Assembly (NCBI GenBank): GCA_041689775.1
Contig: JBDNFP010000378.1
Span: 1-6,794 of the forward strand
Length of the DNA stretch: 6,794 nucleotides
Direction: 5' to 3'
From: JBDNFP01 sp041689775
Lineage (GTDB): Bacteria > Bacteroidota > Bacteroidia > Cytophagales > Spirosomataceae
Part shown: one piece after another, positions 1-6,327 of the stretch
Layout: each line of letters starts with the position of its first letter
Numbering within the stretch: position 1 is the stretch's first letter
The notes under the pieces: model-generated
Told to the model about the DNA's origin: nothing
The model's database searches: none
What the model saw: the letters and a program-made list of their open reading frames with translations, nothing else
Position numbers and translations under genes: made by a program

Positions 1-84
1 AAGCAGAGCGGACAAGCCAGTGGCACTGGTTTGCCCCAGGGAACTGATCAAATAATCCGTGTATAGATCAAGGTCTGTTTTCAT
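1..84 (-). CDS. Insertion-sequence transposase, N-terminal fragment cut by window edge
   Basis: A minus-strand reading frame starts with ATG at 84 and stays open for 28 codons to the window edge. It reads MKTDLDLYTDYLISS, then a GQTSATGLSALL stretch. This opening (LDLYTDYLISS..GQT.ATGLS) matches my memory of the N-terminus of DDE transposases that are common in Cytophagales genomes and usually filed as IS701- or IS4-like. The catalytic core lies outside the window, so intactness cannot be judged. No strong ribosome-binding site is visible upstream. It points away from the IS4-family remnant that begins about 100 bp to the right. The family call rests on remembered similarity of a short segment. 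A non-transposase protein is possible but unlikely next to another IS fragment. Confidence 0.65.
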   Translation of the reverse strand, partial: MKTDLDLYTDYLISSLGQTSATGLSALL

Positions 85-184
85 CTGCCAAATTTAATTC
101 GCTTTTTCTATCATATACAATAGACTTGCGTAACATCAGTTCTCAGTAATAGATATTAGAAATGTTTAATTTACGGAACTTGCC

Positions 185-1138
185 TTGAAAATCAGTCACA
201 AGGTCAGTCCTGAGTCAAACTTGCATAGGATCCAGTTATTTTTCGCCAATCACAAAATGAGTTTCCGGGCCATTGCCGTCTTGTTGATGGGCTTTGTGGA
301 ACAAAAAAAGTTCCGAATAAGTATCGACCGTACTAATTGGAAATTCGGTTGTCAAAACATCAATTTTTTGGTTTTAACGGTCTGTTACAAAGAGGTTGGG
401 ATACCCATACTTTTTCATTTATTGGACAAAAAAGTAACAGTAATCAAGGCGAGCGGATAGATCTATTACAGGAATTTATCGATATTTTTGGCGGGGACAG
501 GATTTTGTCGTTAGTTGGAGATAGGGAGTTTATTGGCAATAATTGGCTGTTAGAGAAGGGTATTCCTTTCTCAATAATGATTCCCAAATCGCACACGGTT
601 ACTTTTAGGAACGGCGAAACCCACAAGGCAGAAGAGTTACTTGCGACACAGACCGGACGCTATTTTAAGAAAGTTATCGTTGATGGCGTGAGGTTGAATA
701 TCGCCATGAAAGTGTTGACGGACGACTTTTTGATTGTCGTCGGATCGCATCATCCCAAGAAACTTTTCAAAGGTTATAAATTCAGGTGGGGTATTGAGGT
801 ATTTCGCTTCGGCGATCCAATTTCAATCGGTGAAAGAGCATGGTTTTCATGTGGGGAATACGCATTTAAAAGACTTAGATAAACTGAGAATGTTGTTTGC
901 CGTCATTGCAGTAGCTTTTGTTTTTTGTCTTCACTTAGGTGTCCATCATCATCAAAAAGTACAAGAAATAGAAACTAAGAACCATGGCTATAAAGCAAAC
1001 AGTTTTTTCAGGAAAGGGCTTGATAAATGGAGAAGGGTATGCGTAGAAACCGAAGAAAACGCCGAAAAATTCAATAAATACATTCTGATAATGCACGAAA
1101 TATTTAACCGAAATTTAACAGCAGATCTTTGCACCTAA
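185..1138 (+). pseudogene. IS4-family transposase, frameshifted remnant
   Basis: Three consecutive pieces give one IS4-family DDE transposase. Frame 2 (185 to about 433) holds the first Asp in ISIDRTNWKFG (codon 326-328). Frame 1 (about 434-804) holds NSNQGERIDLL, the second Asp in VGDREFIG (codon 520-522) and YKFRWGIE with the catalytic Glu (codon 796-798). Frame 2 again (821-1138) holds FQSVKEHGFH, with the Lys of the Y-(2)-R-(3)-E-(6)-K signature at 833-835, then NTHLKD and a KNHGYKANSFFRKGLD tail. The first break fits loss of one base at the A6 run 428-433, where relatives read DKKGNSN. The second fits a 16-base insertion at 805-820. Only a TTG start (185) is available, with an in-frame stop at 167-169, so several dozen N-terminal residues are missing or degraded. 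An active transposase is very unlikely. Confidence 0.85.
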
Positions 1139-1140
1139 AT

Positions 1141-1599
1141 TTATTCATGTAGAGTTAGATTAATCATACTGCCATCGGACGAATAATAAGATATGTTGGC
1201 GATTACTTTGCCATCATTGTGCAAATATAATACGCCTAATTTTTCAATTAAGCCTGAGGAAACTACGTATTGGTCTCTGAGATTATATTTCTTCAAAGTA
1301 TCTTGGGAAACAGCGTCACTCCTGACTTTTGCATCAAATCCTCCATAGAGGGGACTAGGTGTGTCTTTTATTTGTATTGAAATATTTATATCCATATCCC
1401 CTTTGCGTTTTATTCTGACGAATGAAGTAGGGGGTAAGTCATTAAAGGATTGTTTACTGGAATCTGGATAAATGATTGTATAACTAACATAGTAGGCTTT
1501 GGCCAATTGAGTAGTCAAATCCGGACCGTCCCATGCTAGGAGGCAACTAGCTAAGCCTAGGGTTAGACACAGTAAGACTATGTAGGATATTACTTTCAT
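1141..1599 (-). CDS. Small predicted lipoprotein of unknown function
   Basis: The gene encodes 152 residues from ATG 1599. I preferred this start to an upstream one at 1647 because it opens directly into a lipoprotein signal peptide: MKVIS, a hydrophobic run, and the lipobox LASC with the modified Cys at residue 19. The longer start would place 16 extra residues inside the preceding gene. The mature part is about 134 residues, has no recognised motif, and looks beta-rich (YYVSYTIIYPD, INISIQI, VIANISYYSSDG). It starts 13 bp after the SDR gene and is probably the last gene of the minus-strand run. Its stop lies 2 bp from the end of the IS4-family remnant, so the extreme C-terminus could have been altered by the insertion. 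The lipid anchor is well supported; the function is unknown. Confidence 0.75.
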   Translation of the reverse strand: MKVISYIVLLCLTLGLASCLLAWDGPDLTTQLAKAYYVSYTIIYPDSSKQSFNDLPPTSFVRIKRKGDMDINISIQIKDTPSPLYGGFDAKVRSDAVSQDTLKKYNLRDQYVVSSGLIEKLGVLYLHNDGKVIANISYYSSDGSMINLTLHE

Positions 1600-1612
1600 C
1601 GTCGAATTTAAA

Positions 1613-2524
1613 TTACTTTCCTTGAATTTGCTCGGCAAGCAAGGCAATGCCTTCTTTAAAACTATGGGGTTCGTAGCCTAGTACCTTCCTTGGCTTGTCG
1701 AGTATAAAACCTGTCCGGGCCGGGCGTTTTGCCGGTTGGGTAAAGGTACTGGAGTCTGCTTCGGTAATCAATGACTCATCCAGTTTAAAGAAATTAGCGG
1801 TCATGTGTGCCATTTCGTTCGGGGTTAGTAAATCCTTACCAGAAATATTGAAAATACCCTCCGCTTCCTGACTAGCAATCAGAAAACACCCTTTGGCCAA
1901 ATCTTCGGCAAGGGTTGGGCTCCGCCACTGATCGGTTACTACTTTGATCGTCTTCCCATCTTCCAACGACTTTTTGACCCAAAGAATGATATTGGATCGA
2001 CTCATATCGTGGGCAATACCGTATACGAGTACGGTGCGGGCAATAGACCACCTGATGCCACTATTGATGATCGCCTTCTCGGCGGCGTATTTACTCCAGC
2101 CGTAGAAGCTCAGCGGGTTAGCTTCCGCCGATTCGGTGTAGGGACCATCGGCTCCGTCAAAGATAAAGTCAGTTGATAAATGTACCAGAATAGAATCATG
2201 CTTGCGGCAGGCTTCCACCATATATTCCACCGCTTTCACATTCTGGGCCCAGCAATCTTCCTTCTCCGACTCACACTGGTCTACGTTAGTCATGGCGGCC
2301 GTATGAATCACTACGTCAGGCTTTACCAGGTTCATAACCTTTTCTACCTGTTCGGGATTTGTAATGTCCATGGGGTAGTACTCATACCCATCAGTGTAGG
2401 GAAGGCGATTTTTTCCTCTGGCGGTGGCAATGGTAGTTACCTCCGGCTGCTTGATGAGTAACTCTACAAGTTTCTGGCCAAGGAGCCCGTTGGAGCCGGT
2501 TAGAAGAATCCGTTTTTTGTTCAA
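1613..2524 (-). CDS. RmlD-like extended SDR, probable NAD(P)-dependent sugar-nucleotide reductase (dTDP-4-dehydrorhamnose reductase family)
   Basis: The 303-residue length is typical of the RmlD family. The Rossmann cofactor motif TGSNGLLG is at residues 9-16, an acidic PMDIT at 51-55, HTAAMTNVDQCE at 74-85, STDFIFDG at 117-124, and the active-site YGWSK at 141-145, giving catalytic Thr118, Tyr141 and Lys145. The C-terminal RPARTGFILD segment corresponds to the substrate-side region of RmlD. Family members reduce dTDP-4-dehydrorhamnose in the cytosol. No rmlA, rmlB or rmlC lies nearby, so the true substrate could be another sugar nucleotide or a different metabolite. The only start in reach is TTG 2524, with an in-frame stop 15 bases upstream. 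It follows the cyclophilin gene by 46 bp and precedes the small lipoprotein by 13 bp. Confidence 0.85.
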   Translation of the reverse strand: MNKKRILLTGSNGLLGQKLVELLIKQPEVTTIATARGKNRLPYTDGYEYYPMDITNPEQVEKVMNLVKPDVVIHTAAMTNVDQCESEKEDCWAQNVKAVEYMVEACRKHDSILVHLSTDFIFDGADGPYTESAEANPLSFYGWSKYAAEKAIINSGIRWSIARTVLVYGIAHDMSRSNIILWVKKSLEDGKTIKVVTDQWRSPTLAEDLAKGCFLIASQEAEGIFNISGKDLLTPNEMAHMTANFFKLDESLITEADSSTFTQPAKRPARTGFILDKPRKVLGYEPHSFKEGIALLAEQIQGK

Positions 2525-2570
2525 AACTGCTATAATTTAGGGGGACTGAGAGAGTTGTTAGATTGAGTTA

Positions 2571-3299
2571 CTAAAAGATGTAACCGTATTGTTTGGTAAT
2601 TTTTTTCTTTTTGGTTTTCTCTACCGAAACCGTCATGACAACATCTTTTAAAGGACGATCATTCTGGTCTTTTGGTTGGGTTGCAATGGAGTCAATTATT
2701 GCCAAGCCATCAATTACTTGTCCGAACACGGTATAGTTGCCATCTAGGTGCGGGCTGCCTCCCTCATCAAGGTATACCTTTTTTTGTTCCTCGGTCAATG
2801 TACGTGGTGTGTAGTTTCTCTGTTTTGACCGTTCGACCTGTTTTTTCAGATCCGATTCTGACCATTTTTTTCCTTGAACGATATAAAATTGGCATCCACT
2901 GGACTCTTTTTCGGGGTTGTTGTCCCGGGCGGCTGCAACCGCTCCTTTTTTGTGAAAAAGGTCAGGGTGAAATTCCGCGGGAATGCGGTACCCAACACTT
3001 CCATTTCCTAGCGCAATGCCTTGCTCAGCATTGCGTGAGTTAGGATCTCCACCCTGAATCATGAATGACTCAATGACACGGTGAAACAGAAGGTCATCGT
3101 ATTGCTTGTTTTGAGCCAGTTTGATAAAATTTGCTCTGTGAAGCGGAGCTTTGTCGGATAATACAATCCGCATAGTACCATACTCCGTTTTGATGGCGAT
3201 CAGGTATTCTTTTTTTGATTTTCGCTTAGCGTCAACGGGTAGTACCCATAATACGCTCACAATACATAGTGAGACGATACGTCCGATAGTTTTTTTCAT
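2571..3299 (-). CDS. Cyclophilin-type peptidyl-prolyl cis-trans isomerase, exported
   Basis: The 242-residue product begins with a signal peptide (MKKTIGR, a hydrophobic core to about residue 20, then PVDAKRK), so it should act in the periplasm. Cyclophilin motifs are clear: FHRVI at 72-76, FMIQGGDP at 79-86, SGCQFYIV at 134-141 and HLDGNYTVFGQV at 174-185. Against human cyclophilin A, Arg55, Phe60, Gln63 and Gln111 are kept (Arg74, Phe79, Gln82, Gln137). Trp121 becomes His174 and His126 becomes Tyr179, as happens in bacterial cyclophilins of low cyclosporin affinity. About 30 extra residues (roughly 142-172) sit between FYIV and HLDG, as in other Bacteroidota members. The ATG overlaps the stop of the upstream lipoprotein gene by one base (TAATG), implying translational coupling. 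The C-terminus is lysine-rich and ends in YGYIF. Confidence 0.92.
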   Translation of the reverse strand: MKKTIGRIVSLCIVSVLWVLPVDAKRKSKKEYLIAIKTEYGTMRIVLSDKAPLHRANFIKLAQNKQYDDLLFHRVIESFMIQGGDPNSRNAEQGIALGNGSVGYRIPAEFHPDLFHKKGAVAAARDNNPEKESSGCQFYIVQGKKWSESDLKKQVERSKQRNYTPRTLTEEQKKVYLDEGGSPHLDGNYTVFGQVIDGLAIIDSIATQPKDQNDRPLKDVVMTVSVEKTKKKKITKQYGYIF

Positions 3300-3901
3300 T
3301 ACTTAGAGGCCAGTGCTACATTATTGGAAGGTGTAAATACCAATTTAAGTCCATAGTCTTTTCCTACGGATACTTCTTCTATCGTAGCATTTACATTACT
3401 ATTTTTCCAGTTGACCAACTTATTACTTTCCTTTTGGGGTGCCCCGTATTTAATACCAAAACGTTTGAGAATCGACTCCCATAATTGCCGGGTAGCGGTG
3501 TCACTGTTGAGATAAATGTCAACAGTGATCTTACTAACTGCACCACCTTGGGGAGAAAAATAATAAAGGACGTCAATAGTCTCTAACTGCTCGGTTTCGA
3601 AGGTATAGCCCAAGTGATTGGTCGAATCCTCAAATATTTCAAATATTTCGTTCGATCTGACTTTACTAATTGGGTCGCCAAAGTCGATTCCCCTAATTAC
3701 CCCATCGTCCGTTGAACCGATGATTTTATTGAGTAATTGGATCTGATTGCTGTTGATATCGTCAGCAACTGAACCATTTATTATGGAAGAATCAGAAAGA
3801 AGTGTAGTCTCTTCTCCTTCGGTTTTTTGGGTTGTACAGCTTGCTACGGCTATACAGAGCACGCACACAAGCAGATAGCGTACCGCTTTTAATGGAAACA
3901 T
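3299..3901 (-). CDS. Predicted lipoprotein of unknown function, coupled to cyclophilin gene
   Basis: The gene encodes 200 residues from ATG 3901. A TTG at 3931 would add ten residues before the signal peptide and is less likely. The N-terminus (MFPLKAVRY, hydrophobic core, AVASC) is a lipoprotein signal with Cys22 as the acylated residue, followed by an acidic and Ser/Thr-rich linker (about 25-60). The folded part starts near DGVIRGIDFGDPISKVRS (about 66-83), a G-x-x-FG-x-x-x-x-x-V pattern of a type seen in several uncharacterised lipoproteins. It continues through alternating beta strands (IDVLYYFSP, SKITVDIYL) to GLKLVFTP. No catalytic motif was recognised. Its TAA overlaps the cyclophilin ATG by one base, so the two proteins are probably made together in the periplasm. 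It lies 68 bp after the Omp85 gene, with a candidate promoter in between. Confidence 0.8.
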   Translation of the reverse strand: MFPLKAVRYLLVCVLCIAVASCTTQKTEGEETTLLSDSSIINGSVADDINSNQIQLLNKIIGSTDDGVIRGIDFGDPISKVRSNEIFEIFEDSTNHLGYTFETEQLETIDVLYYFSPQGGAVSKITVDIYLNSDTATRQLWESILKRFGIKYGAPQKESNKLVNWKNSNVNATIEEVSVGKDYGLKLVFTPSNNVALASK

Positions 3902-3928
3902 AGTTTGAATATTTTGTATAAATAAACG

Positions 3929-3936
3929 CAAAACTA
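3929..3936 (-). promoter_or_regulatory. Candidate Bacteroidota -7 promoter element for lipoprotein-cyclophilin pair
   Basis: On the minus strand this reads TAGTTTTG, an exact match to the Bacteroidota primary-sigma -7 consensus TAnnTTTG. It lies 27 bases upstream of the lipoprotein ATG (3901), in the 68 bp gap after the Omp85 gene. That would give a leader of about 20 nt. The -33 position 19 nt further upstream shows no good TTTG, only a partial match, so this is a half-supported promoter. An 8-base pattern with two free positions is also not rare in AT-rich sequence. Confidence 0.35.
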
Positions 3937-3969
3937 ATTATTCTAAACGTGAATTTCAGGAAGGTTTCC

Positions 3970-5424
3970 TTAAAAAGAGCGACCAACCTGAAAAAAGAAG
4001 CGTCTTTCACCCAGCGCATTAATCGTATAGTTGAGGCGGAATATAATGTTATAAAAAGTTACCACATCTAATCCTAATCCAGCACCAACGAGCAGTTGGT
4101 TGCCCAAGCGGGTATTACTAAACTCCGGGTAGTAGTTACGTACGTACCCCAGATCAGTAAAGGAATTCAGATAGACGGTAATGGGGATGGTGTTAAACTG
4201 ACGGATCGGAATCCAGGGTATGGTTTTCTTGAAATCAAAAAGCCGGTACTTAAATTCGTTCTCCCAAAGTGCATAGTGTTGTCCGTCGATTACGTATAGT
4301 TCGTAACCTCGTACGAGATTGAGCCGATACCCGAGGCCGAGTGTTTGTGGGTAGGGTTGACGAATTGGAGCCGAAATCCGTGCTTTTATTCCGGTGTTAA
4401 AAAACCAACGTTCACCTACCGGAATGTATCGACGGTACCAGCCATACACATAGCTTTGGTTCAGGTTGTCAGTAGGGAGGAGTCCTAGTTTACCGGCCTG
4501 TACCCCATAATTGAAGCCTCTAAGCGGGTATTGCACATTATCGCGGCGATCGTAATTGTAGGTATAGGTCAGCTGGAAATAGTTCTGTGATTTTTTAAAG
4601 CCTCCTAAATAATTGGGGTTTAGCCTTGTTATCGTATCCGAAAGTTCCAGGTAGTTCCAGCGCAGATCGAGGGAATGGAACCCGTAAAACTGATTTCTTC
4701 GGGTAACATTCAAATAGGTATAGAATCGCTCACGATTCAGGTTTTCGCTGTTGAAGTAATCTAACTTATCATTCCAGGTACGGAAGGGCATTGTCTTGTT
4801 AGTGGTGTAGGATATCCCTATGTTTACTCCGGTTTTCTGGGCTTTATCGATGTAGGGTAGGGAGTAAGAAATTTCGTATTTGGGAGTAAATCCAAACTCC
4901 GCTAGTAGTCTTAGTTGATCGGCACGACCCGTGAGGTTACGGTAGCTCATGTAAAGCCCGTAGGTAACTCTTCTGATATCTCTGTTTCGATCGTACCACC
5001 ATTCATTAAAATTACGGTCGGCGAGTTGAAATACAGGAAGCGTGAGAAAGTACCATCGCTCCTTTACTGCTATCCGAATATTTATGAGACTGTTATCATC
5101 CTGGTCAGGGAAGTGCTGCATCTCGACCGAAATGAAAAGATTGGTGTTAACGATTTTCCGCCGGTCAATTTCGAGGCGGTTCAGTAACTCTTTCTCGGTC
5201 AGTGAATCGCCTGGTTTCAGGGCCATTTCCCGTAGAATGATGGTAGTACGGGTGCGATAGTTTCCTTCAACGCTAATATTCCCAATCGTCAATGGAATTG
5301 AAGTGGTAGTATCAGATACCGTTAGGCTATCAGCGGTATTTGATAGAAGGGGTTGTGCGTAAAGTTTCGCACAAGGGCAAAGCAGTACGACAGAAAAAAA
5401 ATAAATCCAGAAATTACGCCCCAT
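3970..5424 (-). CDS. Single-POTRA Omp85 (BamA/TamA) family outer-membrane protein
   Basis: The 484-residue product has a Sec signal peptide (MGRNFW, hydrophobic core, cleavage likely after LYA at residue 23). One POTRA domain spans about residues 45-124 (IGNISVEGNYRT, ILREMALKPGD, IVNTNLF). A beta-barrel of alternating aromatic strands follows from about 128 to the end. The conserved Omp85 lumen-loop motif VRGY is at 371-374, and the chain ends in a terminal Phe (FFQVGRSF), the usual barrel-assembly signal. Omp85 proteins insert or translocate proteins or lipids at the outer membrane. BamA usually has five POTRAs and TamA three, so this compact form is neither. No passenger domain (for example patatin) is fused. 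Being followed by a lipoprotein and a periplasmic isomerase suggests an envelope-assembly role; the substrate is unknown. The start is ATG 5424. Confidence 0.88.
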   Translation of the reverse strand: MGRNFWIYFFSVVLLCPCAKLYAQPLLSNTADSLTVSDTTTSIPLTIGNISVEGNYRTRTTIILREMALKPGDSLTEKELLNRLEIDRRKIVNTNLFISVEMQHFPDQDDNSLINIRIAVKERWYFLTLPVFQLADRNFNEWWYDRNRDIRRVTYGLYMSYRNLTGRADQLRLLAEFGFTPKYEISYSLPYIDKAQKTGVNIGISYTTNKTMPFRTWNDKLDYFNSENLNRERFYTYLNVTRRNQFYGFHSLDLRWNYLELSDTITRLNPNYLGGFKKSQNYFQLTYTYNYDRRDNVQYPLRGFNYGVQAGKLGLLPTDNLNQSYVYGWYRRYIPVGERWFFNTGIKARISAPIRQPYPQTLGLGYRLNLVRGYELYVIDGQHYALWENEFKYRLFDFKKTIPWIPIRQFNTIPITVYLNSFTDLGYVRNYYPEFSNTRLGNQLLVGAGLGLDVVTFYNIIFRLNYTINALGERRFFFQVGRSF

Positions 5425-5623
5425 TCAGTTTAATTAACTTTTATGACCTCACTGCGGTAAATTTACTTTTTCGGTCAGATGCAGTTGCTGCCAAACTAAG
5501 ATTTATTTAAACTCAACTGGATTAGAGAGTAAGCTTTATTTTCCAATTAAGTAAAAGTCTCTCTTACTAATTACGGAAAGCTAGGTAATAAAGTTGTTTA
5601 TAAGAGGTCATTTTTCGGTTGTA
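5425..5623. other. Intergenic gap between CBM9-like and Omp85 genes
   Basis: This is 199 bp of AT-rich sequence between two minus-strand genes, presumably holding the end of one transcript and the promoter of the next. No open frame or RNA gene was seen. The minus strand has TTAGTTTG near 5491-5498, one mismatch from the Bacteroidota -7 element, but no well-spaced -33 partner. A short palindrome GCAG-TTG-CTGC lies at 5481-5491. AGAGAG and CTCTCT segments (5524-5566) could pair, but no T-run follows, so I do not call a terminator. Confidence 0.4.
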
Positions 5624-6274
5624 TTAATTTAATAAAAGTGTGCCAAAGCTATCGGGACGATGGAAACGAGGCGGGTTGCCGCTCATGGTAGAGCCAAGGC
5701 ATTGGAATGATGCATTGTCGGCTGAGCATTGCCAGTCAGGGGTCGTTTGTGGGATAAGCTGAATAATGCGGTAGAAATTAAGCCGGTAGGTAGCTGGGCG
5801 GCGGGTATGGTTAGAACCAATGAGTGCCAGCGGGATGTGCATTTCTCCTTGCCAAGAGTCGGCGGTAGTGTGCGTAATCTGATGTCGAATGCCTGCTTCG
5901 TCGTAGGGGATCATTGTCAATGCAACAGCGTCGCCCTCTCCGGTGGGGTTCTCTACCCGACCTACAAATAATGCATTGGTAGGGTTAATTTCAATTTCCA
6001 GGTAGCGGGTTGGGGTTTCTGATCCTTCCGCAATAAAGAGTTCGAATACCTCCTGATTCCAAAGGTCGCTGTTGTGCTCAGTGTAGGTACTTTGCTGCCA
6101 ATAGGGGTCATCATTACATTCAAAAGCAATGGTAAGGAAGTCATTATGGTGCTTGAGGCGGACGCTGGTTTGTTGTTGCATTTTTGTGCCATCCACGGCG
6201 TTGTAGAAGTTTTCGGGCGCTAACTCGATCCATTCTTCCACAGGGAGGGTAATTGCAAATGCTTTATCAATCAT
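5624..6274 (-). CDS. CBM9-like carbohydrate-binding (DOMON-type fold) protein, no signal peptide
   Basis: The 216-residue product starts at ATG 6274 and consists almost entirely of one CBM9-type beta-sandwich. Visible family features are LTIAFECND (about 47-55), a DLWNQEVFELFI segment (70-81), YLEIEINPTNALF (91-103), WQGEMHIPLALIG (141-153), YRLNFYRI (163-170) and a terminal FHRPDSFGTLLL. In this family the E-x-F-E and Y-x-E-x-x-x-x-P blocks are diagnostic. CBM9 modules usually sit on secreted glycanases, whereas free-standing relatives occur in Bacteroidota. The N-terminus (MIDKAFAITLPVEEW) is not a signal peptide, so the protein is predicted to be cytosolic. It is divergent from a sugar kinase gene 243 bp away, which fits a sugar-related role. 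The ligand is unknown and no catalytic residue was recognised. Confidence 0.8.
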   Translation of the reverse strand: MIDKAFAITLPVEEWIELAPENFYNAVDGTKMQQQTSVRLKHHNDFLTIAFECNDDPYWQQSTYTEHNSDLWNQEVFELFIAEGSETPTRYLEIEINPTNALFVGRVENPTGEGDAVALTMIPYDEAGIRHQITHTTADSWQGEMHIPLALIGSNHTRRPATYRLNFYRIIQLIPQTTPDWQCSADNASFQCLGSTMSGNPPRFHRPDSFGTLLLN

Positions 6275-6327
6275 AATTCTTCATTTAACCTGAGAAACAA
6301 ACGACAAACTGGCCTTTAAAGATGCGA

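Larger units (their letters stand above)
1..1138. mobile_element. Patch of insertion-sequence remnants (two different transposases)
   Basis: Two unrelated transposase frames sit head to head: the N-terminus of one (minus strand, running off the left edge) and a damaged IS4-family gene (plus strand). The 100 bp between them (85-184) has no open frame of note and should hold at least one IS end. The stretch around 125-145 (ACTTGCGTAACATCAGTT) is a plausible terminal inverted repeat. Its partner would be outside the window for the left element, and only a weak, gapped match is seen at 1120-1133. Exact IS boundaries and target duplications could not be fixed. Confidence 0.6.

Noticed and set aside
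428..434. AAAAAAG as a programmed -1 frameshift site in the transposase.
   Set aside because: The zero frame reads AAA AAA GTA, not A AAA AAG, and a second lesion (16-base insertion) plus a lost N-terminus point to a decaying copy.
1120..1141. Possible terminal inverted repeat pairing the region near 127-141 with the IS4 remnant's right end (reverse complement of about 1120-1133).
   Set aside because: The match is only about 9 of 15 positions with a gap, too weak to define the two ends of one element.
2180..2461. Plus-strand open frames opposite the SDR, cyclophilin, Omp85 and CBM9-like genes (for example 2180-2461, 2672-3043, 4915-5187, 5729-5971).
   Set aside because: They are antisense shadows of well-supported genes, with no signal peptide, domain or plausible composition of their own.
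5521..5571. AGAGAG/CTCTCT segments that might form a terminator after the CBM9-like gene.
   Set aside because: The stem is interrupted, the loop is about 30 bases and no T-run follows in the direction of transcription.
5443..5619. ATGACCTC (5443-5450) and its exact inverse GAGGTCAT (5604-5611), plus a direct repeat TTTTTCGGT (5467-5475 and 5611-5619), in the 199 bp gap.
   Set aside because: Short matches 140-150 bases apart in a 199 bp AT-rich stretch are within chance expectation, and they do not form a sensible hairpin or IS end.
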